Below, piece by piece: positions 42,327-52,885 of a stretch of 64,000 nucleotides of DNA; within the stretch, counting starts at the first letter, position 1; each line of letters begins with the position of its first letter. Source of the DNA: Thermosipho melanesiensis BI429 (lineage in GTDB: Bacteria; Thermotogota; Thermotogae; Thermotogales; Fervidobacteriaceae); contig NC_009616.1 of NCBI RefSeq assembly GCF_000016905.1, forward strand, positions 1,550,001 through 1,614,000, read 5' to 3'. Made by a program: the position numbers and the translations under genes. Under the pieces are notes generated by a model. That model made no database searches. It worked only from the letters and a program-made list of their open reading frames with translations, and was not told the DNA's origin.

Positions 42327-43010
42327 TTATCGCTCCTTTTCTAATTTATGAATACTATTGATTTTTAACGTAATTTTGCCTTTTTTTACGATAAGATATT
42401 CTGGTTTAATTTTCAAAATTTTATATCCGTTTACAAAATTTCTTTTTCTAAATGTTAAATTTTTTTTCCACTTAAGATTCAATAAAAATGGTAGGTTTCT
42501 GTAATGATAATAATTTTTATTGAATTCTTTTATAAATTGTTCAAGGAGAAAATCCAAAGATAACCTTTCTTTCAAAAGATTTGAAAGCGATACCCCATTT
42601 TCAGGTGTTTCGTTATTCACATTTATACCTATACCTATTATAATACATTTTATGTTATTGTTAACTGTAACAGCTTCGGTTAATATACCAGAAAGTTTTT
42701 TTGAATTTACATATATATCATTTGGCCATTTTATTTTTGCGTTTATTTTTAACCTTTTAAGTATTGATATAATTGATATTGAAGACAATTTTGTATAAAA
42801 ACTTGGTTTTTTAATGTCTTTTTTGATTAGTATTGAAAACCATAATCCTCCTTTTTTTGATACCCAAGTTCTCCCCAGCCTTCCCCTACCTTTAGTTTGA
42901 ATATCGGCAACTACAACTGTACCATTTTCCACTTTTTCATAATTTTCCTTTAAAAAGTTATTAGTACTTTCAATTGTTTTAAACCTTAAGATATTATTTT
43001 TTCTTAACAT
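42327..43010 (-). CDS. birA: Biotin-protein ligase (monofunctional)
   Basis: A 227-residue enzyme attaching biotin to carboxylase or decarboxylase subunits. FKTIESTNNFLKENY starts the domain, TKGRGRLGRTWVSKKGGLWF is the adenylate loop, IKWPNDIYVNSKKLSGILTE holds the catalytic Lys region, and IIGIGINVN follows. There is no N-terminal helix-turn-helix domain, so it cannot act as the classical BirA repressor. It overlaps murJ by 17 bases. It complements bioY at 25855. Confidence 0.92.
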   Translation of the reverse strand: MLRKNNILRFKTIESTNNFLKENYEKVENGTVVVADIQTKGRGRLGRTWVSKKGGLWFSILIKKDIKKPSFYTKLSSISIISILKRLKINAKIKWPNDIYVNSKKLSGILTEAVTVNNNIKCIIIGIGINVNNETPENGVSLSNLLKERLSLDFLLEQFIKEFNKNYYHYRNLPFLLNLKWKKNLTFRKRNFVNGYKILKIKPEYLIVKKGKITLKINSIHKLEKER

Positions 43011-44403
43011 TTATTGCCTCCTTAATCAAATTTCTATAAAATATATATGAAACAAAAAAATAAATAATTATAGCGAGCAATATTTGAATTAAAAAGTGAA
43101 CGTTTTTCAATACTACTATTCCAAATAACATTATAATGCTACTTGAAAATATTTTGAACAAATCGAGTATTGGAAAAGTTTTTATTTTAAAAATTAGATA
43201 GATTGAACCAATCATTCCTGCAATGCTTGTAGCAAATGCAACACCGGTTGGGCCCCATTTAATTCCGAATATAAGGTCTAATGCAATATTTGATATAGAA
43301 ACGTATAAAGTGGCATAAAACGGTATCTTTGTATTTTTCATTGCATGGAAGCTCCTTGAAATTGTTGAGTAAATGCCGTAGAAAGGTAATCCTATAGAAT
43401 AAGCTATTAGAATTTTTGAGGTAATAAGCGTATCATTTTGGCTAAATTGCCCGTGTTCGTAGAAGAATTTTATAATTTCCTGTGATAAATATATTAATCC
43501 AACTGAAGATGGAATAGTAAATAAAAGCGTGGTTTTTAATGCGTTGTTTACATGGTTTTTGAATAGATGTCTATTTGAAGAAATTTTTGAAAGTACCACA
43601 GTTGAAACGGAAACTGCAAATAATCCATAGGGTAATAAATAAAATCTTGAGGCATATTGTAGATATGAAATGCTTCCCTCACTAAAGAATGAAGAAACAT
43701 TCATGTCAACTATGGTATTTACTTGAGATATGGTCATTGTAAAAAAAGTTGGTATAAAGTATCTGATAAATTCCGGGAAATATTTTAACGTAAAATAGTA
43801 TCTGTGAGAAAACAAGGATTTAGAAAGGCTAAAAAACATTATTATACTTCCTATTAAAAATCCAATTGTTGGTGCGTATATCCCGTACTTTTTGGAAAAT
43901 AAAATACCGATTATTATAAATATATTTGAAATACTGGGAGTTAATGCAGGCCAAAAAAAACTGTCTTTTGTGTTATAGATGGAATAAGATATTGCCCAAA
44001 GAAAAATAAAGTATGTTGCTGGGGCGGTAATAAAAATAAGATTTGCAGCGATTTCTTTCGTTTGTTGAGTGGCACCTGCGCCAAATAAATTGACAATTAT
44101 TTCCGGAAATATGTAGGTAATTGAAAGTAATGTAAATATTATTAGAGAAAATCCATTTATTACAGAAGAAAGAAATTCATCTTTCTCCTTTTTTTCAGAA
44201 TAAAGTGGTACGAAAGCAGATGACATAGCACCTTCGCCAAATACCTTTCTTAAAAAAAATGGAAACATTATTGATATAAAGTATGCATCTAGCAGATAAG
44301 ATACTCCGAAGTATTTTGCAAAAAAAACATCTCGTAAAAGCCCCAAAATTCTTGAAAAAAATGTTGCAAAAGAAAATAGAAGACTACTTATTAATATTGA
44401 CAT
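42994..44403 (-). CDS. murJ: Lipid II flippase MurJ (MviN)
   Basis: A 469-residue MOP-superfamily membrane protein with about fourteen helices that flips lipid II for peptidoglycan synthesis. FFSRILGLLRDVFFAKYFG near the start, FFLRKVFGEGAMSSAFVPLY (about residues 50-69) and the HAMKNTKIPFYATLYV segment are typical. The ATG follows AGGAGGCTA-type sequence. It is the first gene of a minus-strand operon. Confidence 0.93.
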   Translation of the reverse strand: MSILISSLLFSFATFFSRILGLLRDVFFAKYFGVSYLLDAYFISIMFPFFLRKVFGEGAMSSAFVPLYSEKKEKDEFLSSVINGFSLIIFTLLSITYIFPEIIVNLFGAGATQQTKEIAANLIFITAPATYFIFLWAISYSIYNTKDSFFWPALTPSISNIFIIIGILFSKKYGIYAPTIGFLIGSIIMFFSLSKSLFSHRYYFTLKYFPEFIRYFIPTFFTMTISQVNTIVDMNVSSFFSEGSISYLQYASRFYLLPYGLFAVSVSTVVLSKISSNRHLFKNHVNNALKTTLLFTIPSSVGLIYLSQEIIKFFYEHGQFSQNDTLITSKILIAYSIGLPFYGIYSTISRSFHAMKNTKIPFYATLYVSISNIALDLIFGIKWGPTGVAFATSIAGMIGSIYLIFKIKTFPILDLFKIFSSSIIMLFGIVVLKNVHFLIQILLAIIIYFFVSYIFYRNLIKEAINVKKK

Positions 44404-44433
44404 TTTTAGCCTCCTTTTGATTTTTTCAAAGAT

Positions 44434-44442
44434 ATTATAGCA
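44434..44442 (-). promoter_or_regulatory. Extended -10 promoter of murJ
   Basis: TGCTATAAT on the minus strand, about 30 bases before the murJ ATG. No good -35 box is seen, which the TGn extension may make up for. Confidence 0.45.
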
Positions 44443-44445
44443 TTA

Positions 44446-44475
44446 ATGACAATTTTTATCTATTTGTGGTAAAAT
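44446..44475 (+). promoter_or_regulatory. Possible promoter of rnfB
   Basis: ATGACA (44446-44451), an 18-base spacer and TAAAAT (44470-44475), 36 bases before the rnfB start. Confidence 0.45.
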
Positions 44476-44511
44476 AATTTTAGATTAACAATTGAATTGG
44501 AGGTGTTAAAA

Positions 44512-44790
44512 TTGGTAGTACTTTATTCTGCAATTGTTATGGGTGTATTGGGATTGGGATTCGGTTTGTTTTTGGCTTTCAGTAATGAAAAATTCAAAGT
44601 AGAAGTTGATCCAAGAATAGAAATGATTACGAAGGTTTTGCCAGGAATAAATTGTGGGGCATGTGGATATCCCGGATGTGAGGGCTATGCGTCGGCTATC
44701 GTAAAAAAAGGTGATGCTATTGATAAATGTTTGCCCGGAAAAAAATCCGGTGTTCAAGAAAAAATTAAAGAAATTCTTGAAAATAATTAA
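44512..44790 (+). CDS. rnfB: Short RnfB (membrane anchor plus one [4Fe-4S] domain)
   Basis: A 92-residue protein matching only the N-terminal part of RnfB. It has one membrane helix (VVLYSAIVMGVLGLGFGLFL) and the Fe-S domain INCGACGYPGCEGYASAIVK with a fourth Cys in AIDKCLPGKKSG. The two-cluster ferredoxin domain that follows in typical RnfB is missing; a stop comes right after KIKEILENN, with no frameshifted remainder before dprA five bases on. The TTG at 44512 follows TTGGAGGTG; an earlier TTG overlaps that site. It is the only rnfB in the window and lies 32 kb from rnfCDGEA. Confidence 0.82.
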   Translation: MVVLYSAIVMGVLGLGFGLFLAFSNEKFKVEVDPRIEMITKVLPGINCGACGYPGCEGYASAIVKKGDAIDKCLPGKKSGVQEKIKEILENN

Positions 44791-44795
44791 AGACA

Positions 44796-45590
44796 ATGGA
44801 TCTTCGAATAGCTATTTGGCACTATTTGGGGCATTCTTTAAAGGAAATAAGGAAAAAATTAGCTTTGGTTAAACAAGTTGAAAAAGATGAATTATATTTT
44901 AAACTAAAATCTTGGCTTTCAAAAGAAGGAAATTTTTTAGTCACTTATTTTGATGAAGATTATCCAGAAAGTCTAAAAAATATCTGGAATCCACCGGTTG
45001 TTTTATTTGGTAAAGGAAATAAGGAGCTTTTATCCAAAAAGTCGTTTGCTATTGTTGGAACAAGATTGCCAACTGAGTATGGGAGAAAGGTTGCATATAG
45101 TTTTTCGAAAAGATTATCGAGCTATTTTGTGATTGTTAGTGGGATGGCAAGAGGTATTGATGCTTTTGCACATAAAAATGCTAGAGAAACTATAGCAGTT
45201 TTGGGAAATGGAGTGGATTATTGCTATCCTAAGGAGAATAGAGAACTTTATTTGAAAATAATCAAAGAAGGTTGTGTAGTAAGTGAGTATTTACCTTGGG
45301 AAAGACCAAGAAGGGATAATTTTAGGGCAAGAAATAGAATTATTGCCGGGATATCTGAAGGTGTTTTGATCGTTGAAGGAAAATTAAAGAGTGGGACGAT
45401 GATTACTGCAAATTATGCGCTTGATTTTGGAAAAGATGTTTTTTGTGTGCCAGGAAATATTTATTCGGAAAATTCTCAGACTCCGAATTTTTTGATAAAG
45501 AACGGGGCATTTTTGGTTACTAATCCAGATGATATTGTTGAGTATTATTTTATGAGGGGTGTTCTTTATGGAAGTAATAAAAAGTATTGA
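44796..45590 (+). CDS. dprA: DNA-processing protein DprA (Smf)
   Basis: A 264-residue single-strand DNA-binding protein that loads RecA during natural transformation. The extended Rossmann fold shows [68 protein letters not shown] and [20 protein letters not shown]. The C-terminal winged-helix domain found in many DprA proteins is absent. It lies five bases after rnfB and overlaps panC by 23 bases. Confidence 0.92.
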   Translation: MDLRIAIWHYLGHSLKEIRKKLALVKQVEKDELYFKLKSWLSKEGNFLVTYFDEDYPESLKNIWNPPVVLFGKGNKELLSKKSFAIVGTRLPTEYGRKVAYSFSKRLSSYFVIVSGMARGIDAFAHKNARETIAVLGNGVDYCYPKENRELYLKIIKEGCVVSEYLPWERPRRDNFRARNRIIAGISEGVLIVEGKLKSGTMITANYALDFGKDVFCVPGNIYSENSQTPNFLIKNGAFLVTNPDDIVEYYFMRGVLYGSNKKY

Positions 45591-46410
45591 TAAAATGAAA
45601 CAGATATCTTTTGAAAATATTTTAAAAGGAAAAAAGATTGGTTTTGTTCCAACAATGGGTTATTTACATGAAGGGCATCTTTCGTTGGTAAGGGCTGCAA
45701 GAGAGGAAAACGATATATTAGTTGTTAGCATTTTTGTTAATCCTACACAATTTGGCCCCAATGAAGATTTTGAAAGTTATCCCAGAGATTTGAAAAGGGA
45801 TTTAAGTCTTTTGGAAAAGGAAAACGTTGATTATGTTTTTGTGCCCGAAGTATCTGATATGTATCCAAATGATTATTCAACTTTTGTTGAGGAAGTAGTT
45901 CTATCAAAATTTTTATGTGGAGCTTCACGACCGGGGCATTTTAGAGGAGTGTGTACAGTTGTTACTAAGTTTTTTAACATCGTTAAACCTACAAGGGCTT
46001 ATTTTGGACAAAAAGATGCACAACAGTTTAGAGTATTGAGAAGAATGGTAAGGGATTTAAATTTAGATGTTGAGTTAAGGGAAATGCCAATTGTTCGTGA
46101 ACTTGATGGGCTTGCTATGTCGTCTAGAAACACGTATTTAAACGATGTTGAGAGAAATGAGGCCACAAGACTTTATAAGTCACTTTTAAAGGCTAAAGAG
46201 CTTATCGAGAAAGGCGAAAAAGATGTTTTAAAAATAAAAGATGAAATGAAGAAAATACTAGACCATCCTTTGTTAAAGATTGATTATATTGAATTTGTAG
46301 ATGAAGAAACACTCCGTCCTGTTGAAAAAATAGAAGGAAAAGTTATAGTTGCAATTGCAGTATTTGTGGGGAAGGCAAGATTAATTGATAACATAATTGT
46401 TGGAGGTTAG
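45568..46410 (+). CDS. panC: Pantothenate synthetase
   Basis: A 280-residue enzyme joining pantoate and beta-alanine with ATP, for CoA synthesis. [20 protein letters not shown] has the HIGH-type site, followed by [35 protein letters not shown] and [10 protein letters not shown]. The ATG at 45568 follows GAGGGGTG within the end of dprA. It lies six bases before the GH31 gene. Confidence 0.95.
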   Translation: MEVIKSIDKMKQISFENILKGKKIGFVPTMGYLHEGHLSLVRAAREENDILVVSIFVNPTQFGPNEDFESYPRDLKRDLSLLEKENVDYVFVPEVSDMYPNDYSTFVEEVVLSKFLCGASRPGHFRGVCTVVTKFFNIVKPTRAYFGQKDAQQFRVLRRMVRDLNLDVELREMPIVRELDGLAMSSRNTYLNDVERNEATRLYKSLLKAKELIEKGEKDVLKIKDEMKKILDHPLLKIDYIEFVDEETLRPVEKIEGKVIVAIAVFVGKARLIDNIIVGG

Positions 46411-46416
46411 TGAAGT

Positions 46417-48525
46417 ATGATTTATAAAATAACCTACGGTGTTCCTGATGTAAGTAGTGAAGCAATTGTAAATGAAAAAAAAGTAAAAGTTGTTTTTTTG
46501 GAATTTTTAAACAAAATATTTGATGGATATTCGTTTGAAAAGTTAGACGGAGGTTTTTTAGAATTAAAAATAAGTTTAAAAGAAAAGACTGGATATTATT
46601 TTGGTTTTGGAGATAAAGTAGGACCATTTAACAGGAAAGGCAGAAAGTATGTTTTTTGGAATACAGACGATTTTACGCACCATCCAGGTGCTGATCCTTT
46701 ATACAAGAGCTTTCCGTTTTTTATTTATATAACCAAAAACTTTAAATTTGGTGTCTTTACGGATTATCCTGGATTTATGGAAATTGATTTAGATAGTGAG
46801 GGAATTGGCGAAATTTCTTTCAGGATAAAGGGAGAAGGTTTTAATCAATATATAATTTTGGAAGATAATGTAAAGAGGATCTTAAAGAATTATCTTTATT
46901 TAACTGGAAAAAATGTTGCGTTTCCTTTTTGGAGTTTTGGATATCAGCAAAGTAGATGGAGCTATTTTACACAAGATGAGGTTTTAAAAGTTGCTGAGGA
47001 ATTTAGAGAGAGGGGAATACCTTGTGATGTAATTTGGTTGGATATTGACTATATGGATAAGTACAAAGTTTTTACTTGGAGTCAAGAAAACTTTCCAAAT
47101 CACAGAGAAATGTTAAAAAAACTACATGATATGGGGTTTAAGGTTTCAGCCATACTAGATCCGGGTGTAAAGGTGGAAAAGGGATATGATGTTTTTGAAG
47201 AAGCAAAAGAAAAATATTTTTTAAGGGATAAAACTGGAAAGGATTTTGAAGGAGCCGTATGGCCTGGAAGAGTTAGGTTTCCAGATTTTTCTGAGAGGAA
47301 AGTAAGAAGTTGGTGGGGCAAAAAGGTGAAAAAACTTTTTGATGGTGGAATAGATGGATTTTGGAATGATATGAATGAAATAGCTATTTTTGCAAGTGAA
47401 AAGGACTTGGAAAATGTGAGCGAAAAGTTGAAATGTTTAAAGTTAGAAGATGGGATTAAAGTTGCTGGTGCACTTGGGGAGATTGGTGAAATAAAGAAAA
47501 AGGGTAGAGGCGATGAAATAATTCATCTTTCTGGAAAAGAACATTATAAATTAAAAAATATTTATGGATTTAATATGATTCGTGCAACTTTTGGAGGTTT
47601 TCCTAAAAACAAAAGGAAGTTATTAATTACAAGATCTGCTTATTCTGGTGTACAAAGATATGGTGGTGTTTGGACAGGTGATAATCATAGTTGGTGGGAG
47701 CATATTCTTTTAGAAATGCAAAGAATAAATTCTCTCTCATTGGTTGGGGTATTTAACACGGGATTTGATGTTGGCGGCTTTGGAGGAAATGTTTCTCCAG
47801 AGTTGATGATAAGATTCATGCAACTTGGTCTGTTTATGCCGTTGTTTAGAAACCATTCGGCTATTGGCACAAGACGGCAAGAACCATGGAGCTTTGCCAA
47901 AGAATATGAAGATGTAATGAAAAAAATAATTAAATATAGATACGAATTAATACCATATTTGTATACGAAATATATGATGGGAATTTTAAATGACACCCCT
48001 TTAGTTGTTCCTATGTTCTATCACTTTGAAAAAGATGAGCTATCATATCAGATTTTTGATGAGTTTTTAGTAGGAAGAGATTTATTAGTAGCACCTGTTT
48101 ACAACCCGGGGGTTAATAAAAGGATGGTTTATTTACCGAAAAGGGCGCTTGATTTTAATGAAAAAAACTTTTTAAAGAAAGGTTGGCACTTGGTTGATGC
48201 ACCGTTAGACAAAGTACCGCATTTCGTGCTTGATGGTTCAATAATCTTTACTCAGAAACCGGTGGAATATTTGAAGAATTCATATAATGAAGAATTGACG
48301 GCACATATAGTTGCGTTTAACGATAGGGCAATTGGGTATCTTTATGAAGATGATGGAGAAAGTTATAACTACAAAAAAGGAATGTATAATATATACAAAA
48401 TAGTGTACGATAAAGGAAAGGTTAATATTTTGCCCAGGAAAAATGGTTATGTGCATAAAAAGAGAAATATAAGATTTAAAGTTTATACTAAGACCAGTTT
48501 GAAAGAATTTGATATGGAATTTTAG
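46417..48525 (+). CDS. GH31 alpha-glucosidase family protein
   Basis: A 702-residue glycoside hydrolase of family 31. The nucleophile is Asp318 in [14 protein letters not shown] and the likely acid/base Asp422 in [14 protein letters not shown]. Other family segments are [34 protein letters not shown] and [10 protein letters not shown]. No signal peptide is present, so it acts on imported alpha-glucosides, consistent with the GH13 enzyme (18430) and MalFG-type permeases (54276). The ATG follows GGAGGTTAGTG. The exact specificity (alpha-glucosidase, xylosidase or other) is not clear. Confidence 0.9.
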   Translation: MIYKITYGVPDVSSEAIVNEKKVKVVFLEFLNKIFDGYSFEKLDGGFLELKISLKEKTGYYFGFGDKVGPFNRKGRKYVFWNTDDFTHHPGADPLYKSFPFFIYITKNFKFGVFTDYPGFMEIDLDSEGIGEISFRIKGEGFNQYIILEDNVKRILKNYLYLTGKNVAFPFWSFGYQQSRWSYFTQDEVLKVAEEFRERGIPCDVIWLDIDYMDKYKVFTWSQENFPNHREMLKKLHDMGFKVSAILDPGVKVEKGYDVFEEAKEKYFLRDKTGKDFEGAVWPGRVRFPDFSERKVRSWWGKKVKKLFDGGIDGFWNDMNEIAIFASEKDLENVSEKLKCLKLEDGIKVAGALGEIGEIKKKGRGDEIIHLSGKEHYKLKNIYGFNMIRATFGGFPKNKRKLLITRSAYSGVQRYGGVWTGDNHSWWEHILLEMQRINSLSLVGVFNTGFDVGGFGGNVSPELMIRFMQLGLFMPLFRNHSAIGTRRQEPWSFAKEYEDVMKKIIKYRYELIPYLYTKYMMGILNDTPLVVPMFYHFEKDELSYQIFDEFLVGRDLLVAPVYNPGVNKRMVYLPKRALDFNEKNFLKKGWHLVDAPLDKVPHFVLDGSIIFTQKPVEYLKNSYNEELTAHIVAFNDRAIGYLYEDDGESYNYKKGMYNIYKIVYDKGKVNILPRKNGYVHKKRNIRFKVYTKTSLKEFDMEF

Positions 48526-48536
48526 GAGGTGTTGTC

Positions 48537-50636
48537 ATGCTGAAGTTTAGGGAATGGAGCAAAGAATTTTTTGGAAGAAAATTAACAATCCAATATGGAA
48601 AGGTTGCTAAGCAATCTTCAGGAGCCGCTTGGGTGCAATTTGGAGATAGTGTTGTTTTGGCAACAGCGAATATTTCAGATAGAGTAATTGAAGGAGTTGA
48701 TTTTGTACCTTTAACAGTGGAATACCAAGAAAAGTTTTATGCGGCTGGAAAAATTCCAGGAGGATTTATTAAAAGAGAAGGAAAGCCCACGGAATCTGCT
48801 ATTTTGTCTGCAAGATTAATAGATAGACCAATAAGGCCATTATTTCCAAAATACTTGAGAAATGATGTACAACTTATTGTAACAGTTTTGTCTGTAGATG
48901 GAGATACACCACCAGATGTTACTGGAATTTTTGCCGCTTCTTTAGCGTTGAATTTTTCAAAAATTCCTTTTCAAGGTATAGTTGCTGGTGTAAGGATAGG
49001 GTATGTTGATGGGGAATTTGTAATTTTTCCAACGGAGGAGCAGTTGAAAAATAGCAAGTTGGATATAGTTGTTGCAGGAAGTAAAGATGCAATTACTATG
49101 GTAGAAGGTGAAGCAAAAGAAGTTACTGAAGAGGAAATGGTGCAGGCTTTAATGGTTGCACATGAAGCTATAAAAAAATTAATTGAGTTTGAAGAAGAGA
49201 TTTTGAGGGAGTTTAATGTTGAGAAGATGGAAATAGAAGAACCTAAACCAAAAGATGAGTTAATTGGACGTTTTGAAGAATTGTTAGTTGAAAACGAACT
49301 TAGAAAAAGGTTATTGATAAAGGAAAAATTAGAAAGATCTTTAAAGCTAAAAGAATACAAAGAAGAATTGATTTCAAAGATTTTTGAAGAGTTTGAGATA
49401 GATGATGAAGAAAAATTAACTCAGGAAATGCTTTTGAAAGAACTTTTTGATGAAAAAGCAAAAAAACTGATGAGAAAAATAATTATTAATGAAGGAATTA
49501 GAGCGGATGGAAGAACACCTGAAGAGATAAGACCTATAACATGCGAAGTTGGAGTTTTACCAAGAACACATGGTTCAGCTCTTTTTACTAGGGGAGAGAC
49601 TCAAAGTCTTGGTATAGTTACTTTGGGAGCTCCAATGGAAGAGCAAATAGTTGATACAATTATGGAGGAAGGAACGAAAAGATTTATTCTCCATTACAAT
49701 TTTCCGCCTTTTTCAGTTGGTGAAGTTAAACCTCTAAGGGGTCCTGGACGACGTGAAATTGGACATGGACATTTGGCAGAAAGGGCTTTGAAAGCTGTAG
49801 CACCAGATGAAGAAGATTTTCCATATGTTGTTCGTGTGGTATCTGAAATTTTGGAATCTAATGGTTCATCTTCAATGGCAACTGTTTGTTCCGGTTCATT
49901 AGCATTAATGGATGCAGGTGTTCCTATAAAAACGCATGTTGCAGGTGTGGCGATGGGTTTAATTGTAGATGAGGAAAATGAAGTAGTTTTAACAGATATC
50001 CAAGGTTTGGAAGACCATTGGGGAGATATGGACTTTAAGGTTGCAGGTACGAGAAATGGTATAACGGCTTTTCAGATGGATTGTAAGATAGCAGGTGTTG
50101 GAGAAGAGCTTTTAAAGAAAGCGTTAAAACAAGCACGTGTTGCAAGAATGAGAATACTGGATATAATGTTTGAAACAATTAAAGAACCAAGAAAATCACT
50201 ATCTCCTTATGCACCTTTAATTGCAAATATTGAAATTGATCCAATGAAGGTAGGAGAACTTATTGGACCTGGTGGAAAGGTAATAAAATCTATTGTAAAG
50301 GAGTTTGATGTTGAAATTTCGATTGATGATGTAACAGGTAAGGTTTCAGTGTATGGCAAAGACCAAAATAAGGTGAATCAAGCAATTGAGTATATTAAGA
50401 CCTTAACGAGAGAAATAGAAGTTGGTGATATGTTTGAAGGAAAAATTACGAGGATAGAACCTTATGGTTTATTTGTGGAATTAATGCCTGGTAAAATTGG
50501 ACTTGCACATTCAAGTAAATTAGGAAATGATTCAAAGGAATTTAGAAAAAAGTACAAAGTTGGTGATGTAATAAAAGTTGTGGTGGTAAATATAGATGAC
50601 AGTGGTAGAATTCAGTTGGGAAAAGCAGAGGAGTGA
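48537..50636 (+). CDS. pnp: Polyribonucleotide nucleotidyltransferase (PNPase)
   Basis: A 699-residue phosphorolytic 3'-5' exoribonuclease. It has two RNase PH-like domains (about residues 10-220 and 315-540), with [20 protein letters not shown] and [20 protein letters not shown], an intervening helical domain, then KH (about 555-615, [20 protein letters not shown]) and S1 (about 620-695, [20 protein letters not shown]). The ATG follows TTAGGAGGTG. Confidence 0.96.
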   Translation: MLKFREWSKEFFGRKLTIQYGKVAKQSSGAAWVQFGDSVVLATANISDRVIEGVDFVPLTVEYQEKFYAAGKIPGGFIKREGKPTESAILSARLIDRPIRPLFPKYLRNDVQLIVTVLSVDGDTPPDVTGIFAASLALNFSKIPFQGIVAGVRIGYVDGEFVIFPTEEQLKNSKLDIVVAGSKDAITMVEGEAKEVTEEEMVQALMVAHEAIKKLIEFEEEILREFNVEKMEIEEPKPKDELIGRFEELLVENELRKRLLIKEKLERSLKLKEYKEELISKIFEEFEIDDEEKLTQEMLLKELFDEKAKKLMRKIIINEGIRADGRTPEEIRPITCEVGVLPRTHGSALFTRGETQSLGIVTLGAPMEEQIVDTIMEEGTKRFILHYNFPPFSVGEVKPLRGPGRREIGHGHLAERALKAVAPDEEDFPYVVRVVSEILESNGSSSMATVCSGSLALMDAGVPIKTHVAGVAMGLIVDEENEVVLTDIQGLEDHWGDMDFKVAGTRNGITAFQMDCKIAGVGEELLKKALKQARVARMRILDIMFETIKEPRKSLSPYAPLIANIEIDPMKVGELIGPGGKVIKSIVKEFDVEISIDDVTGKVSVYGKDQNKVNQAIEYIKTLTREIEVGDMFEGKITRIEPYGLFVELMPGKIGLAHSSKLGNDSKEFRKKYKVGDVIKVVVVNIDDSGRIQLGKAEE

Positions 50637-50641
50637 TTTTA

Positions 50642-51883
50642 TTGGAAAAAAAGTGCTTATCTAATGGAATAGAACTTTATATACATCATCTTGAAAATAT
50701 TCGCTCTGCAACTATAGCATTTAATGTTGGTGTAGGTTCAGTTTATGAACCAGATGAAATTTCTGGTATTTCTCATTTTATAGAACATTTGTCATTTAGA
50801 GGTACGAAAAATTATACAATGAAAGAGTTAAAGCGTGTTGTTGAGGAAGTTGGAGGACTTTTGAATGCATGGACTGATAAAGAAAATACCGTATATTATG
50901 CGAAGGTCCCTTCATCTACTCTTTTTGATGCTTTCAATGCGTTGAAAGAAGTAGTGTTTTATCCTATTTTTAAGACAGAAGATTTAAAGTTGGAAAGAAA
51001 TATAATCTTTCAAGAATATTTATCAAATAAAGAAGATCCAATGAGTAATCTTTTTGAGTTAATGTACACTAAAGGATTAAACGGACCACATGCCAAACCT
51101 GTTATTGGAAGAGAAGAGACTATAAAAAGTATTAATTTGAAAGATATAAAAATATTTCATGAAGAATATTACGTTCCATATAACGTAAAGGTGATTATAG
51201 TAGGTTATATAGAAGATGAAGTTTTGGAAAAAGTAGTTGATGAGTTAGAAAAAATAGATGGAAATTCAATGAAAACTTTAAAACACAGAAGTATTGTAAA
51301 CACTGGTTTGATTGAAGGTAAGGTAATGGAAAATACAAAACAAGTTCATTTTCTTTATGTGACAGAAGGGTTTTCACTGGAACAAGAGGATAGATACCCT
51401 GCAATTGTTTTAAATACGATTTTGAGCAGTGGAATGAGTTCTTATTTTTTTGAGGAGATCAGAGAAAAAGAGGGACTTGTGTATGATATTTTTTCAACAA
51501 ATTTATCGCAGAAAGATTGGGGAATTTTTAATATTTATGCTGCAGTATCAATTGAAAATGTTGAAAGATTTCAAAATCAAATGATTAACGTAGTAAGAAA
51601 GTTCGAACTTTCTGATGAACTTTTTAATTACGGTTTAAGGAGAATAATTGGAAAATTGGAACTTTCAACAGAAAGTACTTCTACAGTAACTAATTTAATA
51701 ATCGAGTATTTATCAAATGATATTAAACCTGAACTTCCTGAAGAAATAATTGAAAAAATAAAAAATGTTGAAAGAAGTGACGTAGAAAGAGTTTTTAAAA
51801 AATTATTCTCACGTAAGTGGTCACTGTTTTATGTGTCTCCTGAAGAGATAAAAAACATAACCTTTAAGGGGGAATTTATTTGA
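50642..51883 (+). CDS. M16 family zinc peptidase (processing-protease-like)
   Basis: A 413-residue pitrilysin-type metallopeptidase. The inverted zinc motif is HFIEH (His45, Glu48, His49) in GISHFIEHLSFRGTKNYT, and the downstream Glu ligand region LERNIIFQEYLSNKEDP is present. The C-terminal half is the usual inactive repeat. It resembles the peptidase placed after pnp in many bacteria. The TTG at 50642 is eight bases after GAGGAG; an upstream GTG abuts that site. Its stop overlaps the HD-GYP start (TTGA). Confidence 0.9.
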   Translation: MEKKCLSNGIELYIHHLENIRSATIAFNVGVGSVYEPDEISGISHFIEHLSFRGTKNYTMKELKRVVEEVGGLLNAWTDKENTVYYAKVPSSTLFDAFNALKEVVFYPIFKTEDLKLERNIIFQEYLSNKEDPMSNLFELMYTKGLNGPHAKPVIGREETIKSINLKDIKIFHEEYYVPYNVKVIIVGYIEDEVLEKVVDELEKIDGNSMKTLKHRSIVNTGLIEGKVMENTKQVHFLYVTEGFSLEQEDRYPAIVLNTILSSGMSSYFFEEIREKEGLVYDIFSTNLSQKDWGIFNIYAAVSIENVERFQNQMINVVRKFELSDELFNYGLRRIIGKLELSTESTSTVTNLIIEYLSNDIKPELPEEIIEKIKNVERSDVERVFKKLFSRKWSLFYVSPEEIKNITFKGEFI

Positions 51884-52875
51884 TTATTTGGAAAAATTTG
51901 GACTTGGTTGAAAAAGGTGAAATTGTTGGAGAAGATGTTTATGATCCTTCAGGATTTATTGTTTTATTAAAGAAAGGGACGGTTTTAAAGGAAGGAGATA
52001 TATATCTTTTGAAAAACAGGGGAGTACACATGCTTCCCATATATGTTGAAGAAGTTTTGGTTTCTGATGATATTGAGCCAACTATTGAATATGAAACATT
52101 CAGAGAATTATCTGAAAATTTAGATAATACTTTTGAGGAAATTAAAAGAGGAGAGGTTAAAATAAAAAAGGTAGTTGAACAATCGGAAAAAATAATAAAG
52201 AACGTTTTGGAAAAATACGAGGAGAAAGTTTTAAATTTAGTTAGAAGAGATCAAAAACCATTAATAAGACATGTAATAAATACTTCGATAATTTCCTCTA
52301 TATTGGGAATTAGTTTGGGATTTGATGAAGAAATGTTAAATAAGTTAGCAATTTCGGCGTTATTACACGATATTTCACTTGACAAAAATGTTCGAGATGT
52401 TTTAGACTATTATGATACGCATCCCATTAGAGGAGCAGGACTTTTGAGAAAATATTTCAGTGTAAATGATGAAATATTGCTTGGAGTTTTGCATCACCAT
52501 GAAAGATTCGATGGTAAGGGTTATCCGAGAAATTTAAAGGGCTCAGCTATTCCAATTTTTTCAAGGATTATTGCTGTTGCAGATGTTTTTGACACGTTAA
52601 TAAGTAAAGATTTTGAAGGTAATCCCAGTACACCTTATGAGGCAATAAGATTTATTGTTTCAAATTCCGGTAAGATGTTTGATCCAAATATAGTGGAGAA
52701 ATTCGTGCATTATACGGGAATTTATCCAACGGGTACGTTAGTTGAATTGAGCAATGGTAAAAAAGGGGTGGTAATAAAGGTATCATCGGGTATTTTGCCA
52801 TTGGTAAAAGTTGATGATAATATAGTTGATTTGAAAAAAGGAAAGATTTATATAAAAAGGGTAATTAATGATTAG
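51880..52875 (+). CDS. HD-GYP domain protein (probable c-di-GMP phosphodiesterase)
   Basis: A 331-residue protein. The N-terminal about 120 residues form a DUF3391-like/unknown domain (LVEKGEIVGEDVYDPSGFIV). The HD-GYP domain (about 125-285) has RHVINTSIISSILG, ALLHDISLDKNVRD, HHERFDGKGYPRNL and IIAVADVFDTLIS; all metal ligands and the GYP loop are kept, so it is probably active. A small beta domain ends the protein. The start is a TTG after AAGGGGGA. It is the only intact cyclic-di-GMP enzyme in the window, in contrast to the degenerate GGDEF protein at 7894. Confidence 0.88.
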   Translation: MIIWKNLDLVEKGEIVGEDVYDPSGFIVLLKKGTVLKEGDIYLLKNRGVHMLPIYVEEVLVSDDIEPTIEYETFRELSENLDNTFEEIKRGEVKIKKVVEQSEKIIKNVLEKYEEKVLNLVRRDQKPLIRHVINTSIISSILGISLGFDEEMLNKLAISALLHDISLDKNVRDVLDYYDTHPIRGAGLLRKYFSVNDEILLGVLHHHERFDGKGYPRNLKGSAIPIFSRIIAVADVFDTLISKDFEGNPSTPYEAIRFIVSNSGKMFDPNIVEKFVHYTGIYPTGTLVELSNGKKGVVIKVSSGILPLVKVDDNIVDLKKGKIYIKRVIND

Positions 52876-52885
52876 GAGGGAAACT

